Source: Rubidibacter lacunae KORDI 51-2
GTDB lineage: Bacteria; Cyanobacteriota; Cyanobacteriia; Cyanobacteriales; Rubidibacteraceae
Length of the DNA: 64,000 bases
NCBI RefSeq assembly: GCF_000473895.1
Contig: NZ_ASSJ01000070.1
Span: 124,001 to 188,000, forward strand
Direction: 5' to 3'
The notes beneath the pieces are model-generated. The model had not been told where the DNA came from. It did no database searches and saw only the letters and a list, made by a program, of their open reading frames with translations. The position numbers and the translations under genes were made by a program. Shown here one piece after another: positions 1-9,726 of this stretch (the stretch's first letter is position 1; the number at the start of each line of letters is the position of its first letter).

Positions 1-1
1 A

Positions 2-418
2 CTCGGCGGCATTCTTTGCGAAACGCGCGTTCGCACCGACACGATCGCCGTGGCAGTTATCGGCGTCGGTGTTAACTGGTGCAACCCAACGCCGGCCACG
101 GGGATCGATCTCAGCTCGTACCTTGCCGGTTGCGGCAGTCGGGCGGTTGCCTCCCTCGACGATCTAACTCATCTGACCGGCGCGGGCGTGCTAGCAGGTT
201 GGGCCCGCTACAGTGAGGTCGGACTAGAAATCGCACTTGCCGACTATACGCAACTGTGCAGCAGCCTCGGTCGCTCGACCGTCGTGGACGGTCGCATCGG
301 CAAGGTCGTCGGCGTAATGCCAACGGGAGAACTCCGCATCCAATATGGTGATGGGACGAGTCATTGCCTAAAGGAAGTACGGCGATCGCCCGGTACAATC
401 GGTCTCGGTTACGATTAA
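2..418 (+). CDS. birA: biotin--[acetyl-CoA-carboxylase] ligase, C-terminal part (5' truncated by window)
   Basis: The frame is open from the first bases, so the gene starts upstream of the window; GTG at 50 is only an internal codon. The visible part begins LGGILCETR and continues VIGVGVNW.NPTP, the conserved core of BirA-type biotin protein ligases around the biotin-binding lysine loop. It ends with a small SH3-like C-terminal domain (GRIGKVVGVMPTGELRIQYGDG). The family attaches biotin to the BCCP subunit of acetyl-CoA carboxylase. No N-terminal DNA-binding domain can be judged because the start is missing. The ORF ends 134 bases before the preferred start of the M23 peptidase on the same strand. 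Confidence 0.85.
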   Translation, partial: LGGILCETRVRTDTIAVAVIGVGVNWCNPTPATGIDLSSYLAGCGSRAVASLDDLTHLTGAGVLAGWARYSEVGLEIALADYTQLCSSLGRSTVVDGRIGKVVGVMPTGELRIQYGDGTSHCLKEVRRSPGTIGLGYD

Positions 419-552
419 CACAGCTAGCCGGGTTATAATCCTCCGCGCTCATGCGTCTGGTGGTCGGCAGCAGAATACCGGCCGGACGGTCGCTCGGGTT
501 CGTTCGTATGTCAATCGCCATCCCTACAAGAGCTTTTGCAGACAAGGCAGTT

Positions 553-2505
553 ATGACTTCGCAACCTTTGCATTGGTCCGCGTCGGTCCCGGCCCGCCGT
601 TGGTTCTTGCGCAGCTTCATTTGGCTCGGCGGGGCCGGTCTCGGTCTCCTCAGCGACAGTGTCGGGATCGCTCAATCTGCTCTAGCACCAGCCTCGAGTG
701 CAACCGAGGCGTTCCAGACTGCCGTTGTAGTTTCGACGCCAGCCCCCGAGTCATTGCTGCCCGATATCAGACCGGCGATCGCCACGGTCGGAACCTCCGC
801 AAGCGACTTGCACGGAACGTCTGGCTGGGCGATCGCGCAGTCATTGCCCGTGACGAATAGCGACGAAGTATCGCTGCCGGACCTGCCGCCATTGGTTCCA
901 GCTGAGCAAAAGGGCGCTGTTGCAGTCGAGCGAGATGCAACGCAGGAGGACTCGAACAGCGCGATTGCCTCGCCGCCCCTACCCGCCGACGCCCCCGAGG
1001 TGACCGCAACGGTCGAAGTAACCGTACAGATTCCCAATGCCGTCAGTTTGCCACCATTGGAGCCGATTGCACCGCCGCGCCATTCCTTACCCGCACAATA
1101 CGAAACGCTTAGGCAGCCACCCGCAACAACCGTAGCCGATGCCCCGGCTGCCGAGGACGGCAAAAACCGCCTTGTCGATCCGGTTCCCTACAGCATCGGC
1201 ACTACAACTGCCTCTGCACCGACCGTGCGCTTGCGCAATCGCACCACCGGTTGTGAAACCGTCGTCCAGGGAGAAGAGGTAACCCTCAGCTGCGACCCAA
1301 CCCGCGCGGGCGCATCGGGATTCTCCCCGGAATTGCCACCGCCCCCGGCGTTGCCATCGATCGCCGACCTCGGGCCGGCTGCATCGGGCACTGCAATTGC
1401 TAACGTACCCTTACCGGAAGCAATTGCCTTGCCGTCGGACTTGCCGCCGCCGCCCCATGTTGCTGCCGAACTCGAAGCACTGCAATTGCCCGGCAACGGG
1501 GATACGGAACTACTGTTTCCTCTGCTGACAGCGGGGTCGCTGAGCTCTAGTTATGGCTGGCGCATTCACCCGATTTTCCATGTGCGCCACTTCCATACCG
1601 GTGCGGACTTGGCTGCGCCCTTCGGTACGCCCGTGGTTGCGGCCTACTCCGGTCGCGTAGAGACAGCTGCCGTCAACTCTGGATACGGTTTGCTGGTAAC
1701 GTTGCGTCATGCCGACAATGCTCAGGAGTCGCGTTACGGGCACCTCAGCTCGGCTTACGTGCGACCAGGCGAATGGGTCGAGCAAGGGCAAGTAATCGGC
1801 CGCGTGGGCAGCTCTGGGAATTCTACCGGACCGCACCTGCATTTTGAGTGGCGCATTCGCAAAGACGGACGTTGGGTGGCGGTCGATCCGGGCGCACAGT
1901 TGCTGGCTGCCGCTCGGGGGATCTTCATCGATCCGTTGGCGCTGCCCGAGCCGCGATTGCTGGTTGCAAGCGACCTCGTGACAGGTGCTAGCCAAACCAT
2001 CAAACTCGATAGTGCTCGCACCTCTTGGCTGCAAGTTCCCGATATCAATTCCCTGCGGTTGCAGCTCGAGGCATCGGTTAACCGTCTCTACCACCGTGCT
2101 GCCCTGCGCCCGCGCTTGGTCAGCCCGGACCTATCTTTACCCAACGCGATCGCAGCTGCCTTGCCCTGGAACATAGCGCGGCCAGTTTTCCCGCCTCCCG
2201 AGGACGTGTCGGCATTCTGGCGCGCGGTAGCAGCCATTACCGATTTGTTCGAGCGCATTCCAGCGATCGCCCTAGAGCCGCAGCGGGTTGAAACCGAGAC
2301 CTCGCTGCCCAACGCGATTGCTTCGCCGCTTCCAGAACCGCCGAGCGGGCGCTGGGTTGCTGCCGATGACGTCGATCTCAATGCCGATGCCTTGAGGGAT
2401 GACGCCCTCGACCTAAACTTCCAGTTGCAGCCCCACGAGCGCGCGCGCGCGACTGCCTGGCAACTGGAACCGGAGCGCCTACTCGACCGACCCGTTCTCG
2501 ACTGA
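553..2505 (+). CDS. secreted M23 (LytM-type) metallopeptidase
   Basis: About 650 aa. The ATG at 553 is preferred over 451 or 511 because it gives a basic N-terminus (ARRWFLRSF) followed at once by a hydrophobic signal segment ending near GIAQS. Residues ~40-340 are low-complexity, rich in Pro, Ala and acidic residues, as expected for a periplasmic linker. The M23 domain lies at roughly 350-480: YGWRIHPIF, then HTGADLAAPFGTPV (zinc-binding H...D) and GPHLHFEWR (HxH zinc ligand). The family cleaves peptidoglycan cross-bridges or acts as an EnvC/NlpD-like amidase activator. The C-terminal ~150 residues carry no motif I recognise. The reading frame also runs upstream to 451. Confidence 0.85.
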   Translation: MTSQPLHWSASVPARRWFLRSFIWLGGAGLGLLSDSVGIAQSALAPASSATEAFQTAVVVSTPAPESLLPDIRPAIATVGTSASDLHGTSGWAIAQSLPVTNSDEVSLPDLPPLVPAEQKGAVAVERDATQEDSNSAIASPPLPADAPEVTATVEVTVQIPNAVSLPPLEPIAPPRHSLPAQYETLRQPPATTVADAPAAEDGKNRLVDPVPYSIGTTTASAPTVRLRNRTTGCETVVQGEEVTLSCDPTRAGASGFSPELPPPPALPSIADLGPAASGTAIANVPLPEAIALPSDLPPPPHVAAELEALQLPGNGDTELLFPLLTAGSLSSSYGWRIHPIFHVRHFHTGADLAAPFGTPVVAAYSGRVETAAVNSGYGLLVTLRHADNAQESRYGHLSSAYVRPGEWVEQGQVIGRVGSSGNSTGPHLHFEWRIRKDGRWVAVDPGAQLLAAARGIFIDPLALPEPRLLVASDLVTGASQTIKLDSARTSWLQVPDINSLRLQLEASVNRLYHRAALRPRLVSPDLSLPNAIAAALPWNIARPVFPPPEDVSAFWRAVAAITDLFERIPAIALEPQRVETETSLPNAIASPLPEPPSGRWVAADDVDLNADALRDDALDLNFQLQPHERARATAWQLEPERLLDRPVLD

Positions 2506-2711
2506 AGCGATCGCCGCCTTCCGATACTTTTTTCCCTTGAGGCTCTTTGGGTACCTGCTTCAGGCACAGCTTTGTCGGTGTGGCTGAAGCAGAGAACTGA
2601 CGACTTGTATGCGGTTAAGCACCGCGGCTTCTCCCAGTCGACATTTGGGGGATTATTTCGGGACGCGTGGCAAGAGGATGTCTGGCGACGCGAAGCAGAA
2701 AATTGTGAAAG

Positions 2712-3590
2712 GTGTCCTATCTTCGCGCAGAGCCTGGATACAACAAAGTATTTGGCGGTAAAGTCTTAGCGGGTCAAGAGCTCGATAGCAACGAGGGCGA
2801 TCGCTTGCGATTTTTGGGCGTCGATTTAGGGTGGAGTACCGGCCCGACGGGGTTGTGCTGCCTGGGCTGGGAGAACGATCGCCTGCAGCTACTCGCTCTC
2901 GAGCGCTTGAGCGCCCTGGATGACATCCTCGACTGGTGCGATCGCTACACCACCCCCGACTTGCCGGCAGGCATCGCCGTCGACGCGCCGACAATTATTC
3001 CTAACGCTACAGGCATGCGCGTGCCCGATCGCCTCGCGCACAAGTTCTTCAGCCGCTATCATGCCGGTTGCTACCCGGCGAATCTCGGCCGGTCGTTTGC
3101 CGCGCGCACGATCGCCTTCGGTACGAGTTTGGAAGCCCAAGGCTTCGTCCATGCCGACGCGATCGCGCCGCGCCGCCCACAACGCTTCCAAATTGAAGTG
3201 TTTCCCCACGCGGCGACCGTGCAATTATTTCGGCTCGATCGCATTTGCAAATATAAGAGGGGCCGCCTCAGCGATCGCAAGCGCGAACTCGCGCGCCTGC
3301 GCGGATACATCGCCGACGTGCTGCCAGTCCTCGAGCTACCATTGGACTTCGCCAGCTCGCCAGTCGCGTTGCCGGATGACTTCGCCGACCTGACTGGAGC
3401 TGCTCTGAAAGCCAGTGAAGATCGCCTGGATGCAGTCATCTGCGCTTACGTTGCCGCCCACTGGTGGTGGTGGGGAAGGGCTCGGACCCAGGTGCTCGGC
3501 GACATCAAGAGCGGTTATATAGTGGTGCCCCTGGCCAGCGATCGCGCTACTGACGAGCCCAGACAAGCTGATGCGGCGGCCGTTCCTTAG
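2712..3590 (+). CDS. DUF429 family protein (RNase H-like fold)
   Basis: 292 aa from the GTG at 2712. The conserved part starts FLGVDLGWST, so a TTG at 2805 could be the true start and would drop an N-terminal stretch with no family similarity. The core shows the DUF429 pattern: an acidic first strand (GVDLGW), a central AVDAP segment (IAVDAPTII), an EVFPHAA motif and a late DRLDAVICAYVA helix. These Asp/Glu positions match the RNase H-like active-site layout predicted for the family. Biochemical function is unknown. It lies convergent to the amidohydrolase gene, with 21 bases between the stops. Confidence 0.75.
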   Translation: MSYLRAEPGYNKVFGGKVLAGQELDSNEGDRLRFLGVDLGWSTGPTGLCCLGWENDRLQLLALERLSALDDILDWCDRYTTPDLPAGIAVDAPTIIPNATGMRVPDRLAHKFFSRYHAGCYPANLGRSFAARTIAFGTSLEAQGFVHADAIAPRRPQRFQIEVFPHAATVQLFRLDRICKYKRGRLSDRKRELARLRGYIADVLPVLELPLDFASSPVALPDDFADLTGAALKASEDRLDAVICAYVAAHWWWWGRARTQVLGDIKSGYIVVPLASDRATDEPRQADAAAVP

Positions 3591-3611
3591 TCGCACGATC
3601 GCTGCAGGATA

Positions 3612-5000
3612 CTATCGCGTGCCGACTAAGACCGATTGCGGAAGCGACTTCCGCAAGCGATCGCCATAGAGTGAGAGAGCATTCCCACCGAGCAATCGCG
3701 CCAGATGGTCGCGATCGTAATCGGCACAAGTTGCTGCATCTTTCACTGAATCGGTCAGCACGCCATCCCAATGACCGTAGTCGCCGGAGAAACACGGAAT
3801 GCGCTTGCCCGTCTCGCCCATGGCATAAGCCATGTACGACGGACCCGGATCGTCGGATTCAAACGAGGCAAAAACTTGTCCGCGTTCGAAGTAATCCATC
3901 GGATCGCGATGGCGCAAGTCGGAGTGCTCGAAGAGACTGGCGTCGTCAATTTTGGTCGGGTCGTGCTGCGCGCTCCACATCAAATCGAAGAGGTTGCGCG
4001 CTTTCGAGATGATGTTAATTTGGTCCTTCCCGCCTTTTTCCTGAATCATCAGCTTCGTGAATTCCATCAGCGACGGACGATACGGATGCTGAGGATCGAA
4101 GTCGCGAATGCGCTTTTCCCAATGTTCGTGGAATGCATGGGCGAGGTCGGGAATCCAGCCGCAGCCCCCTTCTAGGAAGCCAACACGCAGCGTCGGAAAC
4201 TGCTCGAAGGCACCATCAAACACCATGCGCGCGAGCGCGTGTTGCTGTTGGTTGCGCTGCACGAAAACATGCGTGAGCACAAAAGTTTCCGTATGGTCGG
4301 AAATACCGCCCATCATGTACGAACCCGGTCCGCCGTGGATGGCGAGCGCGATGTCGAGATCGACAGCAGCCTGCAGGATCGGACGGAAGTCTGGATGCGA
4401 AATCGCTTTACAGGTGCGAATTTCTGGGAAGGCGTCGGGCGCGCTCGGATGAGGCACGGGCAGGTTAGGCGCAACGGCAACGCTAATGGTCCCCAACTCT
4501 TCAACACAGCGGTGCATTTCTTTGACGGCTTCGTCTACATCCTGAAGCGGAAGAACTCCGACCGGCTTGAGGCGATCGCCGTACGGGCGGCAGTCGTCAG
4601 TGATGTAGTCGTTATAGGCACGACATAGGGCGATCCCTAAATCCTTATCGAGGATGCTAGAGAAAATCAGATTCAGCGTTCCGTAAATGACATGAACGTC
4701 AATCCCTTCGCGATCCATGTGCTCGATGCGAATCCTATTGAACATCGCGCCTAGCGTGGTTTCCGGGTGCAAATTGCGAAAGCCACCTTTGCCCAATCCT
4801 TGCGGTTGTGGGAACATTCGCATGTAATCGTAAGCGCCAGTTGCGGGGTTCCAATCGCGAATCTGGGCGCGCTGGTCGCCGAGGCTATCGACAACGAGCC
4901 CGACGCGATCGCGATACTCGGGCGCAATATAGTCGCGCAGAATCAGCGGATTTTCGAGCTTGTGGGCATCAGCGTCAATAACAAGAAGATCTTGATACAT
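3612..5000 (-). CDS. amidohydrolase family protein (amidohydrolase_2 / ACMSD-like)
   Basis: 462 aa. The start is supported by a strong GAGGAG ribosome site about 5 bases upstream. The N-terminal VIDADAHKLE motif is the metal-binding first strand of the amidohydrolase-2 family, which includes metal-dependent decarboxylases and hydrolases. Further conserved pieces are LAIHGGPGS (metal-binding His strand), RVGFLEGGCGW, and SGDYGHWDGVL near the C-terminus (the last metal-binding Asp strand, followed by the family's GGNALSLYG ending). The substrate cannot be named. The flanks give no pathway context: a DUF429 gene on one side and a DUF962 membrane protein on the other. Confidence 0.8.
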   Translation of the reverse strand: MYQDLLVIDADAHKLENPLILRDYIAPEYRDRVGLVVDSLGDQRAQIRDWNPATGAYDYMRMFPQPQGLGKGGFRNLHPETTLGAMFNRIRIEHMDREGIDVHVIYGTLNLIFSSILDKDLGIALCRAYNDYITDDCRPYGDRLKPVGVLPLQDVDEAVKEMHRCVEELGTISVAVAPNLPVPHPSAPDAFPEIRTCKAISHPDFRPILQAAVDLDIALAIHGGPGSYMMGGISDHTETFVLTHVFVQRNQQQHALARMVFDGAFEQFPTLRVGFLEGGCGWIPDLAHAFHEHWEKRIRDFDPQHPYRPSLMEFTKLMIQEKGGKDQINIISKARNLFDLMWSAQHDPTKIDDASLFEHSDLRHRDPMDYFERGQVFASFESDDPGPSYMAYAMGETGKRIPCFSGDYGHWDGVLTDSVKDAATCADYDRDHLARLLGGNALSLYGDRLRKSLPQSVLVGTR

Positions 5001-5294
5001 GGGAGCTCCTCAAAAGCAGAAAAGAGTAATGAGTCAACAATGCAAGAACAAGCGCAGGAAAACCCATTTGATCTGAGTTCAGTAGATACTCGATGCTCGA
5101 CAGCGCGACCATTGGGTGCAACGAGCCTGGAACGCGTTCGTCGACAACGCAAGCGAGCTTATAGCCGTTACGGGATTCGCCAAACCTTCTGGTTTTAACT
5201 CAAATAAAACCGGTTTAGGTACTCTGAAATGCCATGCCATCAAAGTCCGCTGGCATGGCAATCCATGCATCGGACTCCAAGCACCTAATTCCTA

Positions 5295-5642
5295 TCAGGA
5301 TTGCTTGACAGGTCGCGTTCGAGCTTGCCAAAGTTGGCGCAAACCGAATAAATTCTCGAAGGACCAAGACATTGAAACGAGGATAACAATCCCCGGATAC
5401 CTCCTAAAGGCCGGTTCGTTTTTCTCGAAGAGCGCATGCCCGCCAAGAGCAAGCACCTGAGTGAGAACACCACACAATAACGCGACTCTCCAGTCATAGA
5501 AGAGGAAAACAATTCCGGCAATAACAAGCAGGTTGACGATGTGGTGGAGCAGAATATTAATAGGATGCTGATGGCAGGCGACAAAATGAGCCTTTGCTGC
5601 TTGAAAGTAGCTCAATATCTTTCTCCTTAAAAGAACATGCAA
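5295..5642 (-). CDS. DUF962 / Mpo1-like membrane protein
   Basis: 115 aa with two or three hydrophobic segments. The signature of the DUF962/Mpo1 family is plain: an N-terminal CHQHPINILLHHIVN motif and the central GGHALFEKNEPA motif, whose His residues are thought to bind metal. In yeast the family member Mpo1 is a dioxygenase acting on 2-hydroxy fatty acids; bacterial members are not well characterised, so a lipid role is inference. It is on the same strand as the amidohydrolase but separated by about 290 bases without a gene, so co-transcription is uncertain. Confidence 0.75.
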   Translation of the reverse strand: MHVLLRRKILSYFQAAKAHFVACHQHPINILLHHIVNLLVIAGIVFLFYDWRVALLCGVLTQVLALGGHALFEKNEPAFRRYPGIVILVSMSWSFENLFGLRQLWQARTRPVKQS

Positions 5643-6221
5643 GACTCATGCTTGCTGGTTAGCTCAAGGGTAGCACCAACATTAGCTGCAGGCGCGCGCC
5701 TTTCGTAAACTTTTCTTGCGAGCACGATCGCAAACATCAAAGGTCCGATAAAGTTCGCAAAGTCATGGAATCGCGGCCTTAAGGAAGGGTCAGAAGCTCG
5801 TTTCGCTCTATTATCGTTAGCGGGCTGTCAATGCGAGCGAGCGATCGCATTTTTTCGAGCGTTAGTCTATTGAGCGCTACTGCACTCGATTGAATCGATT
5901 AACCAAATACTTCAGATACAAATCTCCTCTTAAAATAGTCTCATAAACCTTCAGCAAAACTGCTTTTGAGTAGCTCAGAGACAAGCACCGGTTAACCGGA
6001 TTGATTGCACGCGCCTTGTGAAGCCCTGTTGCTTGCTCGGCTGAGTTTCTCTTTTTGTAAATTCAGGACTGAATCGGGATGCATCCTGCACGGGGTTCGA
6101 AGCGGGATATGCCCCCGTTGGACTTTCAACGGACAGGGTGTGGAGCGGCTTGCTGTGAGTGTATTGAAGCGACTGTGGCACAATGATGTGATGTTTGCCC
6201 AGCTCCTCGAGACCGCTACCT
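5643..6221. other. intergenic region upstream of chlI
   Basis: No convincing gene. It contains a perfect 12-bp palindrome ccggttaaccgg at 5988-5999, a possible operator-like site, and AT-richer sequence at 5880-5960. ORFs here have no family features. Confidence 0.4.
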
Positions 6222-7313
6222 ATGACCGCTGCTTCCGTCTCAGCCCCGACCAATCTCCGCCGCCGCATCGTCTTCCCCTTCACGGCGATCGTCGGTCAGG
6301 AAGATATGAAGTTAGCCCTACTGCTCAACGCGATCGACCCAAAGATCGGCGGCGTTATGATTCTCGGCGATCGGGGTACGGGCAAATCCACCACCATCCG
6401 CGCGCTGGCCGACCTGCTGCCCGAGATCGAGATCGTTGCTGGAGATCCTTACAATAGCAGCGCTGACGATCCGGACCTCATGAGCGATGAGATCCGAGAG
6501 CAACTCGCACAATTGCCTGCCGGCGCAACCCTCGCGACTGCCAAGATAAAGGTGCCTATGGTGGACCTGCCGTTGGGGGCTACCGAGGATCGCGTCTGCG
6601 GCACCATCGACATTGAAAAAGCCCTTGCTGAGGGCGTCAAAGCTCTCGAGCCTGGGCTGCTCGCTCGCGCCAACCGCGGCATCCTCTATGTCGATGAAGT
6701 GAACCTCCTCGACGATCACCTCGTAGACGTTTTGCTCGATTCCGCCGCCAGTGGTTGGAATGTCGTCGAGCGCGAAGGAATTTCCGTCCGCCACCCGGCA
6801 CGCTTCGTGCTGATCGGCTCCGGCAATCCGGAAGAAGGCGAACTGCGCCCCCAGCTGCTCGATCGCTTCGGCATGAGCGTGGAAGTTCGTACCGAGCGCG
6901 ATCCCGAACTGCGGGTTCAGATCGTCGAACAGCGCTCCGAGTTCGACGCCGATCCTCAAGGCTTTGAGACCCGCTATCAAGAGCCCCAAGCGTTGCTGAG
7001 CGATCGCCTTGCTCTCGCCCAGCAACGCCTTCCCGACGTCAGTATCGAGTACGACATGCGGGTGCAAATTTCTCGCGTTTGTGCCGAGCTCGACGTTGAC
7101 GGACTGCGCGGTGACATCGTCACCAACCGGGCTGCTAAAGCGATCGCGGCTTACGAGCAACGCGACGCGGTGACGGTTGATGATGTCCGGCGCGTCATGC
7201 CTTTATGTTTGCGCCATCGCCTGCGCAAGGATCCGTTAGAGACGATTGACTCTGGCTATAAAGTAGAGAAGGCTGTTGCCGAGGTGTTCGGATTGCAACT
7301 GCCTGCAGACTAA
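6222..7313 (+). CDS. chlI: magnesium chelatase ATPase subunit I
   Basis: 363 aa from the ATG at 6222 (MTAASVSAP); an in-frame TTG at 6195 would add nine residues and is less likely. ChlI is the AAA+ motor of magnesium chelatase. With ChlD and ChlH it inserts Mg2+ into protoporphyrin IX at the start of the chlorophyll branch. Visible motifs are [14 protein letters not shown] at the N-terminus, Walker [10 protein letters not shown] (residues ~49-57), Walker [14 protein letters not shown], sensor-1 [21 protein letters not shown] and a C-terminal helical lid ([10 protein letters not shown]). Length is normal. An ABC ATPase gene follows 37 bases after the stop, on the same strand. Confidence 0.97.
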   Translation: MTAASVSAPTNLRRRIVFPFTAIVGQEDMKLALLLNAIDPKIGGVMILGDRGTGKSTTIRALADLLPEIEIVAGDPYNSSADDPDLMSDEIREQLAQLPAGATLATAKIKVPMVDLPLGATEDRVCGTIDIEKALAEGVKALEPGLLARANRGILYVDEVNLLDDHLVDVLLDSAASGWNVVEREGISVRHPARFVLIGSGNPEEGELRPQLLDRFGMSVEVRTERDPELRVQIVEQRSEFDADPQGFETRYQEPQALLSDRLALAQQRLPDVSIEYDMRVQISRVCAELDVDGLRGDIVTNRAAKAIAAYEQRDAVTVDDVRRVMPLCLRHRLRKDPLETIDSGYKVEKAVAEVFGLQLPAD

Positions 7314-7350
7314 TCGCCCGCAAAATAGTGAGTCGTCAGCACGCGATCGC

Positions 7351-8178
7351 ATGACCACGACTACCTGCAATGGTGCACTTACCAAAGCGACGCCCGTCAT
7401 CGAGTTGCGTGGAGTATCTAAATTCTTTGACAACAAGCCGATTCTCGACGAAGCCGACTTAGAAATTTACCCCGGCGACGCACTGGCTATTATCGGTCCC
7501 TCTGGAACGGGAAAGTCAACAATTTTGCGCGCGATCGCGGGCTTGATGCCGATCGACAGCGGCGAGATTTACGTCAACGGGAAGCTCCGCAAAGGCTTAA
7601 TTGAAGAAAGCACCGACCCGCTTGCGATTAGCATGGTGTTCCAGCAAGCTGCCTTATTTGACTCGCTCACGGTAGCGGAAAACGTCGGTTTTGCCCTGTA
7701 CCAGCACTCTCAGTTACCGCCCCAACGCATTCAAGAAATTGTCGATTACGCTTTGGAACTAGTCGGATTGCCAGGAGCTGGTCCGCTGATGCCTTCAGAG
7801 CTCTCAGGTGGGATGCGCAAGCGCGTTAGCTTCGCCCGCGCCGTTATGCACGATCCCGACAATCGCAATTCCGCCCCGTCGGTGGTGCTCTACGACGAGC
7901 CGACGGCCGGACTCGACCCCATTGCCTCAACCGTGATTGAAGATCTGGTTCGCTATCTTCAACGCGACGTATCCGCCTGCAGTACTTATGTTATGGTCAG
8001 TCACCAGGAGAGTACGATCCGTCGGACAGGCGATCGCATCTTGTTCCTTTATCAGGGCAAGTTTCAATGGTCGGGGTCCGTTAGCGAGCTGGACACAACG
8101 GACAATCCACTCGTGCGACAGTTCCTCAGTGCAAGCGTTCAAGGACCGATCAAAGTAGCTCCGGCCCGAAGAGTGTAA
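7351..8178 (+). CDS. ABC transporter ATP-binding protein, MlaF-like (lipid transport)
   Basis: 275 aa from the ATG at 7351; an upstream in-frame extension to 7276 overlaps chlI and is not family sequence. All nucleotide-binding domain motifs are present: Walker A GPSGTGKST, Q-loop VFQQAALFDSL, signature LSGGMRKRVSFARA, Walker B VVLYDEPTAGLDP and switch VSHQ. The LSGGM.KR signature and the GLDP form match the Mla/Ttg2/TGD ATPases that power phospholipid movement between membranes. The next gene encodes the MCE-domain partner, which supports this. The MlaE-type permease gene is not in the window. Confidence 0.9.
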   Translation: MTTTTCNGALTKATPVIELRGVSKFFDNKPILDEADLEIYPGDALAIIGPSGTGKSTILRAIAGLMPIDSGEIYVNGKLRKGLIEESTDPLAISMVFQQAALFDSLTVAENVGFALYQHSQLPPQRIQEIVDYALELVGLPGAGPLMPSELSGGMRKRVSFARAVMHDPDNRNSAPSVVLYDEPTAGLDPIASTVIEDLVRYLQRDVSACSTYVMVSHQESTIRRTGDRILFLYQGKFQWSGSVSELDTTDNPLVRQFLSASVQGPIKVAPARRV

Positions 8179-8280
8179 ATGCAGGCAGATACGTTGCTCT
8201 AGTGCAGCATTCGAGCGATCTTGAGTCCGGTTGAGTGCGTTTAAACTACCGAATCCTAGATCCTATTGCGGGGAACCATC

Positions 8281-9537
8281 ATGCGAGCGCGTACGCTGCG
8301 GGAAGGAGCTGTCGGACTCACCATGCTGATCGGACTGATCGCGATCGGCGGGTTGGTGGTGTGGGTCCGCGGAACGCGATTCGGCGTGCTGAGATACAAC
8401 TTCACCGTCGAGTTCGATAACGCCAACCAACTCGTGGTTGGTGCACCGGTATACTATCGCGGCGTATCTGTTGGCAGGATCGACAGTATCGAGCCTCAGT
8501 CCGGCACCGTGGACGTTGAGGTGATCGTGACATCGAAAAGCCTGAGAATTCCGAGCGACGTGCTGATCCAGGCAAATCAGTCCGGGTTGATCGGGGAAAC
8601 ATCGGTCAATATCATTCCGCAAGCCGGGCTGTCAGAGGCACTGTCGGCGGATGCGACCGATCCCCTGGCTAAGGACTGCGATTCTACTCTCGTCGTGTGC
8701 GATGGCGATCGCGTGCAAGGTGAAGTTGGCGTGAGCATCGTGACACTGATCCTTACGGCAGAGGAAGCGTTGCGGGAGGTAGCAGTCGATACGCGAACGG
8801 TCGCAACCCAGATTTCCGAGCTCAGCAGCGAGCTGATCGAGCTGTCGGAAAAGGTGCAGGGCGAACTCGAACGGGCCGTCGATGCGGTTGAGGGAACGAC
8901 TGGAGAGATGACAGAGCTCGTTCAGCAAGTCGGGGAGTTAGTCGAGAATACAAACGGTCTCGTAGCCGACAACCGCGATGATATCTCGCGCGCACTAGCC
9001 AACCTTGCCGACACCAGCGAGCAAGTTAACGCCGCAGTAGCCAGCGTAGCGCCCACCATCGAGCGCTTCGGTAATGAGTTATCAGAGTCAGACGTGGCGC
9101 AAATCGCGGAAGATTTGGAAATACTCGTCTCCAATGCGCGCGAGGCATCGGAGAACATCCGCGACGTGTCGCGGACGCTCAACGACCCCGAAAATGTCGT
9201 GCTCCTGCAGCAAACGCTGGATTCTGCGCGGGCGACGTTTGCCAACGCACAGAAGATTACAGCGGATTTAGACGAGCTGACCGGCAGCCCGGAGTTCCGC
9301 GATAACCTGCGCCGTTTAGTGGAAGGCTTGAGCGACTTGGTGTCTTCTGCCGGAGACTTGGAGCAGCACGTGGAAACGGCGCGCTTTCTGGGCGAAGCAG
9401 AAGCAATTGCCCGCGAGCTGGAACGACTGCAGCTCGAGCTGGTGGCTCGCGACCCGGCCGTCGAGTCCGCCGCCGATCGCGATTCAGATTCCACCATCGA
9501 CCCCGCAATCGATCGATCCGAGCGATCCGAGCAATAG
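8281..9537 (+). CDS. MCE/MlaD-family lipid transport protein
   Basis: 418 aa, ATG at 8281. One N-terminal membrane helix (residues ~12-32, AVGLTMLIGLIAIGGLVVW) is followed by an MCE domain (~40-125: F.VEFDNANQLVVGAPVYYRGV.VGRI and later SGLIGETSVNI). The long C-terminal part (~150-400) is rich in Glu, Leu and Ala with heptad-like spacing and is probably helical or coiled-coil. MCE proteins are membrane-anchored, periplasmic lipid-binding partners of MlaE/MlaF-type ABC transporters; in plastids the counterpart is TGD2. It lies 102 bases after the ATPase gene on the same strand, so the two probably form a transcription unit. Confidence 0.9.
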   Translation: MRARTLREGAVGLTMLIGLIAIGGLVVWVRGTRFGVLRYNFTVEFDNANQLVVGAPVYYRGVSVGRIDSIEPQSGTVDVEVIVTSKSLRIPSDVLIQANQSGLIGETSVNIIPQAGLSEALSADATDPLAKDCDSTLVVCDGDRVQGEVGVSIVTLILTAEEALREVAVDTRTVATQISELSSELIELSEKVQGELERAVDAVEGTTGEMTELVQQVGELVENTNGLVADNRDDISRALANLADTSEQVNAAVASVAPTIERFGNELSESDVAQIAEDLEILVSNAREASENIRDVSRTLNDPENVVLLQQTLDSARATFANAQKITADLDELTGSPEFRDNLRRLVEGLSDLVSSAGDLEQHVETARFLGEAEAIARELERLQLELVARDPAVESAADRDSDSTIDPAIDRSERSEQ

Positions 9538-9726
9538 CTCCACCAGCAGTTACGGAGTATTGTTGCGGAGTGCAGCAGCACGATCGCTCGATGGCGCGCG
9601 GAGGCGTAGCATGGAGGATGCAGTAGAGCGACGCCGGGCGTGCTGGAGGTAACGGCAACCGCGACGCGCTCTCGACAGTCAAGTCAACTGCTCGGACACG
9701 GCACGCTGCGGGAGAACGTCAAGGCA

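Noticed and set aside
6318-7160. 280-aa minus-strand ORF over chlI
   Set aside because: Antisense shadow of a fully motif-supported AAA+ protein.
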